Below are positions 47,501 through 58,696 of a stretch of 64,000 bases of DNA, piece by piece. Source of the stretch: Lindgomyces ingoldianus (Eukaryota > Ascomycota > Dothideomycetes > Pleosporales > Lindgomycetaceae); contig NW_022985214.1 in assembly GCF_010093535.1 (NCBI RefSeq), forward strand, positions 332,027 to 396,026, written 5' to 3'. The position numbers were made by a program, and so were the translations under genes. Every line of letters begins with the position of its first letter. Position 1 is the first letter of the stretch. The notes beneath the pieces are model-generated. The model was not told where the DNA came from, did not search any database, and saw only the letters and a list, made by a program, of their open reading frames with translations.

Positions 47501-48137
47501 GCAAGTGGATGATAAGCCGCTAAGTCGCAAGTATGAAGGGAGGTTCACGACCCTCAAAACGGAATTCGAGACCATAATCGGGCAGTTGGAAGACCAACAA
47601 CGGGTTCTCGTAGCCCTTGAGGATAGTATTAACGAATCTGAGAGTCACTCGTTCGCAGCTGGTTCATCGTATTCTAAACCAATCTCAATGGAGCCAAGCC
47701 GCGAAGTGTCAGTCACAGACTATCTACTAAACCAGACTGAAGAGATGCTACAGAATTTCGGGGAAATGTCCCGCCGATTGACTGAGTTGGAGAATTGGCA
47801 TTTCCTATGTTTGTCGATCGACACCGATAAGCAGAACAAGGCCTCCTTCGTCTGTACGTACCCTTTATTCCATCCGGTCTATTCGATTCTTGGAAGAAGC
47901 TAACGCATCATAGTCACGACTGTCACGGTTTTCTTTCTTCCAATCTCCACTCTCGCTAGTATTCTTGGAATGAATACAAACGACATTCGAAACATGACAG
48001 AAAATCAGTGGCTCTTTTGGGCTGTCGCGGTTCCGCTTTGTATTTTCTCGCTGTCTATATGGCTTGTGTATTTCGGATCATTTGAGAGGTTCTCGGGATG
48101 GACAAAGCAACGGAAGGAGAAGAGGAAGCATGCCTAG
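44585..48137 (+). CDS. CorA-like Mg2+ transporter family protein
   Basis: Nine exons: 44585-45216, 45266-45923, 46032-46110, 46163-46232, 46282-46876, 46927-47114, 47168-47393, 47451-47853 and 47914-48137; every junction keeps phase, giving about 1,024 residues. The N-terminal 200 residues are Ser/Arg-rich; the middle (AFQEYVIRCPYLDDSERDSV, LCIPYFYLKATSS) is the conserved soluble domain of fungal CorA-like proteins. Residues about 430-560 are acidic and disordered. A helical region (LSRKYEGRFTTLKTEFETII) precedes two C-terminal membrane helices: TVTVFFLPISTLASILGMN, with the diagnostic GMN motif, and WLFWAVAVPLCIFSLSIWLV. Family members are divalent-cation channels, but this large fungal branch is mostly uncharacterised. 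The first exon's start and the exon beginning at 47168 are the least certain points. Confidence 0.85.
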
Positions 48138-49506
48138 TGACGGGGTTTGGTTTGGTGACTGGCCTTGGGACTTTGTTGGCTTTCTTGCGAAGAAGGATGT
48201 TTATCATGGCAAATCCATAGTTAGAGCTTCATTGGAGAACGTTACCAAAGAAAGCCTTTTCTCCATATATTGGTGCACGGTTTCTTCGCTAACCGTAACG
48301 CTATCGTCAAGAATATTTTAGAAACCGTTCTAGCAGATATTGTTAATATATATTGTTACGGTTCAGCTCCGGAACCCTCGCGGAGACCCTGACACTCAGT
48401 GGGTTTTATTGTTGAGGAATAGTCTAAAAGCCATAGTATCCATGGATGTGCTCTTCTAGTTAGAGTTCAAAAACGTGTGAAGGGCCCCTAAACTTGTTCA
48501 GGCTTGTTTGGAACCCAGTTGCTATGTGCTATCTAGTGTGACTAACCTGCACCCCAAAACCCGGAAAGGAAATCAGAGCTTGAACTGGAGCCGAAGCACA
48601 TTAGCTCACGTCACTCGTCTGAAATGGCGCCGAAGTCTCCCGCTTACCAGATGATTGCGATAGAATAAAGCAGCCGGATCGTGGTGCCCTTAATTTGGTG
48701 AGAATTCTTAGAAATATCCGCGTAAACATAGGACAATATTCGGAATTTTGGGAGAGATAATTTAAGAGGTGAAAATAGAATGTGGCCCTAAGGGGGCCTG
48801 AGAGTGCGCGGTAGAGCACTGCTTTCATGAGAGGAAGAGGGCTCCACTGCTGGAGATGTTAAGGCCGTTGTTTATGATGGAGCGAAGTGCTTTCTTTCTC
48901 GAATTTTCTATTTTTTTTGTTCATGTATGTCGCACTTACTAGGCTTTGTCGCATGGAAGTGTGCATGCCCCTTGCTTCCTATCATTTAGGAAGGGACTGC
49001 TCAAGGATTCGAATGCTCACTCCACCACTACTTTTTAATTTCTGGACCTATTGTCATGATGCTTACTACGCAGATATGCCTATGTTCGAGCCCTCAGATG
49101 GCAATATTAGATGGCTTACCATCCAGAGCTTCTTCCACAGATTTTTGAGTGCATTCGCTTGAGGACGTACCTAAGGCTCTTGGCGGTGAATGCCCCGCTC
49201 ATGTGACTTTCCGAAACTCCGCGATCACGTGGACTGACGCATCTCAATAGGCCGTTGCCGGAGGACTGCAAAGGGGAAGTATTCACTCTCAAATCATCCA
49301 TCCGCATCTAACGCGGTATTTTCGGAACCCAGGTTTCCCAATCATATCCCTGCCACCAAAAAGATTTTAGATTGGCGAACCAGTTCCGTTCCGAAGTAGA
49401 ACCGGGTGTGTCTCGCACTTCCACCTCCACTCAACCATCCACAACCGGCCCAATTCGTTCATTTCGCTCTCTCCAGATCTGCTTTCGTGGCAGCTAGATT
49501 GTCACG
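48138..49506. other. Intergenic region without a recognised gene
   Basis: About 1.37 kb. ORFs of 63-91 codons at 48601-48828, 48887-49162 and 49116-49307 show no domain. A GC-richer stretch from about 48355 (TGTTACGGTTCAGCTCCGG) could be a solo repeat end but has no visible partner. The last 100 bp are the presumed promoter of the succinyl-CoA ligase gene. Confidence 0.35.
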
Positions 49507-50886
49507 ATGCAGGCCTTCCGACGACCTCTGAGCTCCGCTCTGCGAAAGGCCGCTTGTCGGCAGGGCTATTCGACGGGGTCTTCCCAATATGCCGAGACTA
49601 TCAAGAACCTCCGCATCAATGGCGACACTAAGGTTCTCTATCAGGGGTTTACAGGAAGGCAGGGGACGTGAGTAGCTGCCTAGAGAGCGACTGTTGGGAG
49701 GAGTAGAGCGCTGATAGATTGGTAGATTCCATGCCCAGCAAGCCATCGAGTACGGTATGCGCCCCGCCCGAACACCCCGTGTAGATAATATCTCAGAGCC
49801 CCGTTGACACACCAATTCAGGCACCAATGTTGTCGGTGGCACGAACCCCAAGAAGGCGGGCACACAGCATCTCGGCAAGCCAGTATTTGCGACCGTAGAC
49901 GAAGCGATCAAAGAAACTGGAGCCACTGCATCTGCCATCTTCGTGCCGTACGGATACCCATAATTGCCTCTGAAAACATTGCGCAGGCGCTAACGACCAT
50001 ATAGCCCACCGCTTGCGGCAAAGAGCATCGAGGAAGCGATTAGTGCGGAGGTACCGCTGGTTGTGACGTAGGTGTGCATGTACCCTCTTGTATACACTTG
50101 AAGCTTACAATGGGTTATAGGATTACGGAAGGTATCCCACAACATGGTATGAGCCATTTGTATAGAGTAGTGGACCCAATGGATACTGACGGCTTCAGAT
50201 ATGGTTCGCATCACGGATATGCTCAAGTCGCAGAGCAAGACCCGCATGGTTGGCCCCAACTGCCCCGGTATCATTGCTCCAGTATGCATACACAATCTTC
50301 ATGTATACCTTTCAATTGTTCTAATTATTCGACAGGGCCAATGCAAAATCGGAATCATGCCCGGCTTCATCCACAAGCGCGGTCGCGTCGGCATTGTCTC
50401 CCGCTCCGGCACTCTGACCTACGAGGCCGTCAACCAGACGACCCAAGCCGGACTTGGACAGTCGCTCGTCGTCGGTATCGGAGGCGACCCCTTCTCTGGC
50501 ACCAACTTCATCGACTGCCTGAAAGTGTTCTTGCAGGATGAAGAGACCGACGGCATTATCATGATTGGCGAGATCGGTGGCTCGGCAGAGGAAGATGCGG
50601 CGGATTTTCTGAAGGCTAACAACACGCAGAACAAGCCTGTTGTTAGTTTCATTGCTGGTATTTCTGCGCCGCCAGGTAGGAGAATGGGCCACGCTGGTAT
50701 GTATTATTTTCCAAATATATACGCTGCAAGATGTTAACGTTCCTAGGTGCCATCGTCAGCGGCGGCAAAGGCGACGCCCACTCCAAGATCAACGCCCTGG
50801 AAGCCGCGGGCGTCATCGTTGAGCGCAGCCCCGCCTCTCTGGGCAAGACTCTGTATGATCAATTTGTAAAGCAGGACTTGATATAA
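49507..50886 (+). CDS. LSC1: Succinyl-CoA ligase (ADP-forming) subunit alpha, mitochondrial
   Basis: Eight exons: 49507-49667, 49726-49754, 49821-49947, 50005-50067, 50121-50146 (26 nt), 50199-50281, 50336-50696 and 50747-50886; 329 residues, the family length. The N-terminus ([19 protein letters not shown]) is an Arg/Ser-rich mitochondrial presequence. The CoA-binding domain shows [20 protein letters not shown] and [13 protein letters not shown]; then [32 protein letters not shown] and [16 protein letters not shown]. The phosphorylated active-site His lies in [14 protein letters not shown], across the last splice. It forms a heterodimer with the beta subunit and makes ATP from succinyl-CoA in the TCA cycle. 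The identification is secure; boundaries of the small exons rest on conserved reading. Confidence 0.95.
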
Positions 50887-51283
50887 TGTCGTCGCCACTA
50901 CCGGCGGGTGAAATAGAAGGATGCTTTCTGGGTTGATCTCTATGCTTTAGAAGCGAGTGGTTACCGGGATTTTGAACAAACTGTCTGTCGATGCAATGTG
51001 ATGCTGATCGAAGGGATTTTGGCTGCTAGTCCTGTTTGCATTGTACATTTAGTCATTTAGAGCACCTGCAATGCGGAATCTGCATCGATTATAGCGACGG
51101 TTACTTGCATGTGCAAGGTGCGGAAAGTGGACTGGGATTTGTGCGCAAATGTGGATGGTGGTCCAAGCTCCCAATACACTCCATCCTTGTCCCCCGCAAG
51201 AACCCCCAACCTTCGAGAACATGTTCCCCACAATTCATTGTTCACCCCAGACTAAAGGCCTTTTTCCGATTCTCGAAGAATAA

Positions 51284-52458
51284 ATGTCGAAGAATAAAAC
51301 CAAACGCGCCCGCCGCGAAGCAAAACGGGAGCACCACAAGAAAGCCTCCAAACTCAAGCCCCAACCCACCACCAATTCCAGCAAACCACTGCAAACCGCG
51401 CAACAAAAGAAGCAGAAAGCAAACGCAAAAGCGCAAAAGCCTCCCCCACACACCCAAGCGTCGCAACAACAACACCCCATACCATTCGGAGAATACGACA
51501 ACATTCTCCTCGTCGGCGAAGGCGATTTCAGCTTTACACGGAGTCTAGTAGTCGAGCATGGGTGCGCGAACGTCACAGCCACCAGCTTCGACAGCGAAGA
51601 CGAGCTCCGAAAGAAGTACATCTTGACCCATCTCGTATCTATGCGTATACACGTGCATTATCAACCCGTTCTCAAAGAAACGCGCAAGGCCAGCACTAAC
51701 AACACACAAACAGATATCCCACCTTCCCCACCATCCATAGCGAGCTCACCGCCCTCACCCCCCCAGTCCCATTCCACTACACCATCGACGCAACGAAACT
51801 GTCGACGTACAAATGCCTAAAACCCACTGCACACTCCCCGTATGATATCATCGCCTTCCAGTTCCCGCATACAGGCGGGTTATCGCGGGATGTGAACCGG
51901 CAGGTCCGCGCGAACCAAGCGCTGCTCGTTGCATTCTTGCGTTCGTGCTTGGAGACCGGCATAGTGAGGGAAAGGAGAAAACTAGCCGTCGAGAAACAGC
52001 GCTCTCAAAAGCTTGGTGCTGGAGACGCAGCTTCTGCTGGAGGTGGGGCTTCTGCTGCGATGCTCGGTGCTAAATCTAAGACCGCCAGCGCCGGCGAGGA
52101 GAAGGAATTCCTCCGCACCGGTGGCAAGATCATAGTTACGTTGTTTGAAGGCGAACCGTATACACTCTGGAATATTCGCGACTTGGCACGACATACTGGA
52201 TTAAAGGTTGTGGAGAGCTTTAGGTTTGACTGGGAACGGTATCCCGGATATCGCCATGTTAGGACGTTAGGTGCGATTGACGGAGGGGGAGGGTGGAAGG
52301 GGGAGGATAGAGAGGCAAGGATGTATGTTTTTGAGAAGGTGGGGATTAAAGATGAGGACGGTGAAGGTGAAGACGGACGGAGTCCTAAGAAGCAGAAGAA
52401 GGGGAGGAAGAGAGCTAGGGAGGGCAGCGGTGACAGTGGAAGTAGTGACGATGATTGA
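51284..52458 (+). CDS. BMT5: 25S rRNA (uridine-N3) methyltransferase, BMT5-like
   Basis: Two exons, 51284-51615 and 51714-52458, with a 98-bp GTACAT...ACAG intron placed so the conserved RKKYPTF reads through; 358 residues. The N-terminus is very basic (MSKNKTKRARREAKREHHKK) with Gln/Pro tracts, typical of nucleolar proteins. The DUF2431/BMT5 Rossmann domain begins at DNILLVGEGDFSFTRSLV (SAM-binding motif), with YTIDATKL, YDIIAFQFPHTGG and RTGGKIIVTLFEGEPYTLWN following. The C-terminus is acidic/basic low complexity (SPKKQKKGRKRAREG). The yeast homologue makes m3U2634 in 25S rRNA during 60S assembly. It lies 400 bp after LSC1 on the same strand and converges on the GID gene 220 bp away. Confidence 0.92.
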
Positions 52459-52680
52459 AGAGCTGATGTTGATTTATACGGAGCTATAGGACGCCGCTTA
52501 TTCTCAACGAATCAATATCCCTCCAGCTTCCCGGGCGGGATTTGTTCTAAACCAATCCGTCTGCCGATTCGACCGTCGCATTTACGCCTCGCTATGCATG
52601 CAGAGTAAACCTCATTGTTTCTGTGTGTACAATATCCTAGCAACCCATGCCAATGCCGCATCCGCAACAACTCCAAGCGA

Positions 52681-54160
52681 TCACGAAATAAATACCTTCT
52701 TCACCTCCCCCTCCTTCCACCGATCCCCATTCACACCGCCCACGGGATCCCTAACCCAACCCTTCTCAGTCCCGACTTTATCATTATAACTCGTCAACCG
52801 CTCTCGTCCATAAATCCGCCCGTTGGGAAGAACCACTGGATCGTTTTCTACGATACTCTTAGTATGGTGTGCATACGGGACGTTTCTGGCGAGCTCGTTG
52901 AGTTCGGTAGAGCAAATAGGGCACACGGTTGTGGTGCTGGAGCTGGCGTTGGCAGACGAGGATGTGTATGCGGAGTGGCAGGACGGGGTTTTGAGGGCGG
53001 AGAGACCGGCCGAAAGGGCAATGTGAAGGAGGGGGCGCGGCGGGAGGGAGTACAGAGTGTGGTGTGTGGAAAGGAAGAGGTGGGCTAAGTGTTCCCAGCG
53101 GGACTTTGCGTAGAGCGACTAGACAAATGTTAGCAAGATGCTTATGTATATGACGGAGCATGCAAGGGAGTAACTAGACAGACAGACTTACCGCATAAGG
53201 CTCCACCTCATCCCAAGGCCTATAAGCCAACAACCCCGCCGCCTTGCCCATCAACTCCATATCCCCATTCCCACTCAAATACTTCTTCGCATGTACTCTC
53301 GCTTCCACCAACTTTCCCGTCCCTGCCCCACCACCTCCACCCCCTTCGAAACTCTCGTGTCCCTGCCTGACCAACTCAATATACTGCTGCAACCGCAACT
53401 CAAACTCAAGCTGACTCCCCACCTTCTTCAAACTCGGCTTATGCTCCTGACACCACACCAACGCTTCATTCGTCCGATGCGCCTCCCGCAGCGATCGCTC
53501 GATCTTATGACACTGCACAAAAGCCTCGACATCGACCAACTCATCTATCCCCTTCTCCGCCGCCAGATACGCCGCAGATTTACTATACCCAGAGCGCAAC
53601 AAATAGTCCACCAAAAGCCGCGACAATCTCGTCCGACTCCATTCATCATACTTGACGTCCACAAGACTCCCCACGTCGTACAAGTCCTGCAGATGGTTCA
53701 GCCGCGCTTTACTACTCGCGTGCATTTTCATTTCTTCGGCATGCAGTGCTTCTAGCTTGCGTTTCAGCGACTGGAGACGGGAGAGCATGGTATCGAGGGA
53801 TTCGAGCGTGGTGCTTGGGGAGCTGGATTTCGCCGACTCCCGCGCTGCCGTCTGCAAGGAGGCGAGGAGCGTTTCGCGCTCGCGTTCGAGGTAGCGTTGC
53901 GCGGTTTTGAAGTTGCGGCGGGAGAGCTCGTAGGGCATGCGGAGGAGGGGTTGGTCCTGGATATCCGGCTTAAGTTAGATAGGAAGGGAGAGTGAGAGAG
54001 AGGGACAGGCGGAGAGACGGAGAGACGGAGAGACGGAGAGACGGAGAGACGGAGAGAGGGAGAAGGGTGATGTGGTGTGCAGGGAGTTGTGAGTGAGTGG
54101 GTGACGTACGAGAAGGAGGTGTGATTCAGCATTGAGCTTTGTCGTGGTGAGTTCTGCCAT
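52681..54160 (-). CDS. FYV10: GID E3 ubiquitin ligase subunit Fyv10/Gid9
   Basis: Three exons: 54160-54110 (17 codons), 53956-53192 and 53118-52681; introns of 153 and 73 bp; 417 residues. The N-terminus MAELTTTKLNAESHLLL joins DQPLLRMPYELSRRNFKTA, as in the family. A coiled coil is followed by LisH (WSRTRLSRLLVDYLLRSGYS), CTLH (EAFVQCHKIERSLREAHRTN) and CRA regions (LRLQQYIELVRQGH ... WDEVEPYA). The C-terminal degenerate RING reads VCPICSTELNELARNVPYAH H, then NGRIYG. Fyv10 pairs with Rmd5/Gid2 to form the catalytic core of the GID/CTLH ligase, which marks gluconeogenic enzymes for degradation. A poly-Gly run (residues about 215-222) is unusual. The first intron holds a minisatellite. Confidence 0.95.
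54008..54058. repeat. 8-bp minisatellite inside FYV10 intron 1
   Basis: Six head-to-tail copies of CGGAGAGA within the 153-bp first intron of the GID subunit gene, occupying a third of it. Perfect copies suggest recent slippage and length variation between strains. Confidence 0.9.
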
Positions 54161-54742
54161 AGTAGGTATTGGCTCTCTAATTCAATCGCTAGATTGATGG
54201 CGATATATGCCCCAGCTGCAGCAGCGTCTAGGACCGGGTTGTCTAAACGAATGTGGAATATTTTGCTGTGGTGGTGTGGAGGTGGACATTCGCATCTGAG
54301 GTCAATGGATAAGGTCAAGCTCGCGGGGGTGGCACGGTAGGTCGTCATTGCCACGGTTCAGCACGTGCCTCCTTTGGCTCCCATCACTCCCATCGCTCCC
54401 ATCGCTCCCCGGGAGACTTCCGCACATCATTCCAAATGTAGTCTCATTTGTGGTCGATGGTTCACATCGTCTCCTGTTCTACGGCATTTCATTTTATTCA
54501 TGACCCACAATCTATGAACTCCTCTAAGAACCCAATGCATCAGTAAACGCAGAATCCAGATGCCTCTTCCACACACCCAACAACCGCCCCAAACCTGGAA
54601 GCAGGCCGTGGGACGCCGCACGTCGTGCCCCGCAGAATGACCCACCATTCTGCGTCAAATCCTTCGACTTTTGGTTTGAACGGACGTCCCACTGGTCCGG
54701 GGGGAGGCGCATGCAATTTATGCACCAAGTTCGCCGGTCTGC
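54161..54742. other. Intergenic between FYV10 and ARB1
   Basis: About 580 bp holding the FYV10 promoter and the ARB1 3' end. A short CTCCCATCG/CTCCCATCA tandem lies at 54377-54412. ORFs here are unsupported. Confidence 0.4.
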
Positions 54743-56713
54743 TTACACCGCACCAGCAGACACCATCTTCTTGCGGAGATGCTTCTTGTAATCTCCAATG
54801 CTTCCGTCCCATCGTCGAACCGTCTTGTTCTCGCACACCATGATGTCTTTGGCAATCTTGTCTAGCAATCTACGCAGACTTTAGCGGCCATACTCAATCA
54901 GTCAACATGCAAGGGAACATACCTGAAGTCGTGAGAAACAACCACAACGCCACCGCTAAAAGCGTTGATGGCATCCGCCAAGCTGTCAATCGTAGGAATA
55001 TCTAGACCATTCGTAGGTTCATCCAGGAGCAACATGTTCGGGCCTTCGATAGCCAATAGCGCGAATACAATTCTGCTCTTCTGGCCTTCGGACAGGGTAG
55101 CCATCTTGGCCGTCTGCGCCTCACCGCTCAAGCCATAGCGACCGAGCTGCTGTCTCCAGTACTGGTAATCCTGACTCTGGCTGGAGTACTTGTCGCGCAC
55201 AAAGTCGAGAGCTGACTTGGTAAGATCGAGCTGCTCAGCCGAGTGCTGGCTGTACATTCCCAGCTTCAAGTGAGTGTGGCGAGAGACTGATCCGGAAGTT
55301 GGGGATAGCTTTCCAGTGAATATACGGAGCAAAGTCGATTTTCCGACACCGTTGGGTCCGACAAGAGCAGTACGCGAGTCCATGTCAACACCGAAGTCTA
55401 GGTTTTCATACAGATTATCCTCAGGGCTTCCGGAGTAGGAGAAAGTAACGTTGTCAAGCGCAAGCACTGGAGGCGGCAATTTCTCAACATCGGCGAAACG
55501 GAAGGTGAAGACTCTGTCCGTGGCGACGGGCTCAATGAACCCGTCTGCCTCCATCTTGTCCAGAATTTTCTGGCGAGACTTGGCCTGTCGGACTAAGTTG
55601 GCGTACGTTCCAGCGGAAGCAATGAACTTCTTGATGTGCTTGATCTCGTCTTGCTGCTTCTCGTACGCCTTTTGCTGGTTGGTTTCCTGTTCCGTCCGGG
55701 TCTTAATGTAGGAATCGTAGTTGCCGCCATAGTACAGGAGCTGCTTCATGCGCATGTCGATCATGTTCGTACAAACGCCGTTCAAGAAGTCCATGGAGTG
55801 CGAAACGAGGATGAGCGTACGATCCCACTTCTTCATGTATTCCTCCAGCCACACACAGGCCTCCAAATCCAAATGGGCAGTCGGATCATCAAGAAGGAGG
55901 AGAGATGGCTTGACAAACAGAGCCTTGCCAAGCGCAACTCGCATTCGCCAACCACCAGACATGTCCTTAGTCTTCTTGTTGATGGTCTTCTTGTTGAAGC
56001 CGAGACCGGTGAGAATGAGGGAAGCGCGAGTGTGGAATGTCGAGGGGTCCATGCTTTCTTGTCGCTATAAACCTTTAGCTTTGCCGCCCAAGACACGCGT
56101 GGGCTGTACAAACCTCGTAGAGCTCCTCCAACAGGGGGCTCTCAGGGCCATCCCTCTCGAGAATATCCTCAGCCAGCTTCTCCAAGCGGGCCAGCTCATT
56201 CTCCGCCTCTCTGACGACCCACTCCAGAGCGCCAAGTTCCGAGAGGGGGGCACCCTCGTTCAATAGGTAGATGTCGATGTGCTCTGGGAAGGGGAACTCG
56301 CGCTTATCGATAGCCTTGAGGAACGTGGACTTGCCGCATCCGTTCTCGCCCAACAGCCCGTATCGACGGCCGTAGTTGACCTCGATGGTGGTGTCGTTGA
56401 ACAGGACTCGGCCGTGGAACACGAGGGACGCGGAATTGATCTTGACGTCGCGGCTGGCTTCCAACGAGGCCAGCACACCGGTCGTGACTCGATCCGACAA
56501 CCCGTGCTTGTCTTCCTGCAGAGTTAGCTTCTTTACCTCCTCGTTGATCTCGAGATCCTCGAGCGGAGCGTCTTCATCCCCGTTGACCGATGATGCCTTG
56601 GAGGCATTCTTCGAGGCCACCCGGGATGACACCTTGGACGCAGCCGTCTTCTTGGGCTCTTTCCCCTCGGCGGCACGCTTGGCCTGGCGGGCGGCTTTGG
56701 ATGCGGACACCAT
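54743..56713 (-). CDS. ARB1: ABC-F ATPase Arb1, ribosome biogenesis/export
   Basis: Three exons: 56713-56114, 56064-54923 and 54869-54743; introns of 49 and 53 bp; 622 residues. There are no membrane segments. The N-terminus is Lys/Ala/Ser-rich. ABC domain 1: Walker [17 protein letters not shown], signature [15 protein letters not shown], Walker [21 protein letters not shown]. The ABC-F linker is charged and helical ([20 protein letters not shown]). ABC domain 2: Walker [17 protein letters not shown], signature [15 protein letters not shown], Walker [21 protein letters not shown], switch His VVVVSHDFR. The last exon supplies [20 protein letters not shown] and the terminus KKMVSAGAV. The Walker B of domain 1 reads DDPTAHLD where the usual form is DEPTNHLD, as in yeast Arb1-type proteins. 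It shuttles between cytoplasm and nucleus and supports 40S/60S maturation. Confidence 0.95.
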
Positions 56714-57039
56714 GTTGTGCGATACGTGAGGGTGAGAGGGCGGTGGGAGGGCGGTGCGAAGGCGGTGGGAGGTGTCCAGGGAAGGAGGGTGGAAAATTCA
56801 GTGTTGGATCACTGTTCGGCTTGCCCCGCTAAGGCCTTATCGATAGGTGGGTGAGGAAAACGTGGACTAGAAAAAGTCGGTAAAGCGTCGCCCGCGATGT
56901 AAAACGAGCAGACTTTCGTAGTATACTTTGTATCCTAAGCAGGAGGGTGAGAGGTGAAGCGAAAAGAGGTTGAATGATGAATGAAAAAGTTGGTGTAAGA
57001 CAAACGGCGAACAATGGGCTTTCGCCTAACGTCCCTCCA
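56714..57039. promoter_or_regulatory. ARB1 upstream region
   Basis: About 325 bp upstream of the ARB1 start; includes a GGGAGGGCGGTGCGAAGGCG-type G-rich repeat at 56738-56772. A 61-codon minus ORF (56829-57014) looks like leader or noise. Confidence 0.35.
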
Positions 57040-57780
57040 TGGGTGGCGGAAAACCACCTGTGCCGGAAAATTGAGGGGTACTTTGACCTCCAGCGACTAT
57101 AAATCAGTGCATACTCGGACCCTTACTAGAATTATATTTGCATAGTGTGCTATGGTTATTTTGAAATACGTAGGAACCTTCGTCCCTAAAAAATTACATT
57201 CGCATGGTCGCCTTCGCGCCTAAGTTATAGAGAGCCTTATTCTTTAGCATAATAAAGCTTGTTTACTACAGCACCACTGTTCAGCTGACACTACTCTATA
57301 ATACTTATAAACATTCTTATCTAAGCCTTAAACCCTCACTACAACGATAAGAAGTCATTACTAGTCTTATGTGTCCAGTATTTCAAGGTTGCTATCCCAG
57401 TCGGTACCTCCAATCAAAGCAATTACCAATTCTGGCTAGTGCAGAATAACTTTCCCTTCGTGACGAGAAACCCCCCGTACCGAGAAATATGGGGGTACCT
57501 CCACTTCAAGCAGCTTAAAATCTACGCCTACGTCTATAGCGACTAACATTCTATAGAAGCAGCAAACTATAGCTACTCCCAAACACCTAAGACCCCTCCA
57601 TGTTGAAAATTACCTTTTGCATCATTGCCCTTACGCCTAACTTACAACGGGTCTGCTGATTACGGTTCCCAGCATTCCTTCACTACAGCACCAACACTAT
57701 TCTTCTACTGCTCATGGTACTAACAAACGTTTCATCCAAGCCTAAGAACATTGTCATAATGCTAGAACGTCGTCGTTAGC
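57040..57780. repeat. Diverged tandem duplication (~415 bp unit)
   Basis: The sequence starting GGCGGAAAACCACCTGTGCC at about 57046 recurs diverged about 415 bp later (GACGAGAAACCCCCCGTACC). Shared landmarks keep the same order: a GGGGTAC(T/C) site, a (C/T)GCATGGTCGCC/TGCATCATTGCC block, (C/G)CGCCTAA(G/C)TTA, and CACTACAGCACCA. Neither unit codes for protein. Many differences are transitions, so RIP or long drift after duplication is likely. Confidence 0.6.
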
Positions 57781-58690
57781 CTTGCCATGCCGCGTCGCCA
57801 CGCTGATCGGTACCTTGGCTGGGGCAAGCCGGCCATTACCTAACATATTACGTAACCATTGCCGCGTAGTTTACTTTGTGTGGCAACCAGGCCCGTGGCT
57901 GTGCTTTGCGATGATGCTCGGAAAATAAAAATCCCGATACCGGAAGAGTTATCAACAGTGTTGATAAAAGTTGGTTGTTAAGTTAATCGATTAGATGAGG
58001 AGCGCAGCTCCCGCTATATACCCCACTACCTAATAGCTTCTACATTAGTTGGTGTAAATATCTTTCACTGTTTCTATCTCTTTAATCTATCCTGCTTGCC
58101 TACATCCTCCTGGGCATACCTGCTATTCTAAAACTCTGTCTCTGTCACGGTTATGTTACAGCTATCCAACCCTGAGTACCCTAGGGGCTTGGCACGGGGT
58201 ATATAGGCTCCTCGGCCTCCGTGCCTCTGCATCTGACCCTAAAGTTTACTCTCTCTCTCTCTGTGGCTCTGCCATACACCCTCTATCCTGCATTCCCTCT
58301 CTGTGCCTTGTGCTTCCTGGTCGATAGCTCTCACACACCCCATCTAACTAGTGTCACGATCGGCATGCTCAAGCTACAAGCAAGAGGTGGTTTAACTCAA
58401 ATAGATTGAACTGAGGAGCAGGGGTGCTGCTTCGAAGGAAGATATACCCCTTCCAAGGCCTAGGCCTGAAGAGAGAACTAGCCTCCAGGATGTGGCGTGA
58501 TGCACCGTCACAACTAGTAAAGTGTTCTAACACTAGTCCTAGTAGAGCCTCTGTATACATTCTATAAGTTGTCTTAGCATGTAATATAGTAGATTAAGAA
58601 TTTACTATCTAGGTATCTTTCTTATACAAAGTAGTAAATAGTATTATGTTTTAATTAAACGCTTATCTACTAGTTATATGTAAAAGCAAT
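57781..58690. other. Non-coding region with palindrome and repeat-like tract
   Basis: A perfect 19-bp palindrome, TTATCAACAGTGTTGATAA, lies at 57949-57967. Downstream are a TATATACCCC box, a (CT)n tract near 58248 and composition typical of an LTR or retroelement leader. From 58560 the sequence turns AT-rich. No gene recognised. Confidence 0.4.
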
Positions 58691-58696
58691 TACTAG

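Noticed and set aside
54427..54836. ORFs of 62-98 codons between FYV10 and ARB1
   Set aside because: They overlap the ARB1 last exon in the wrong frame or lack any domain.
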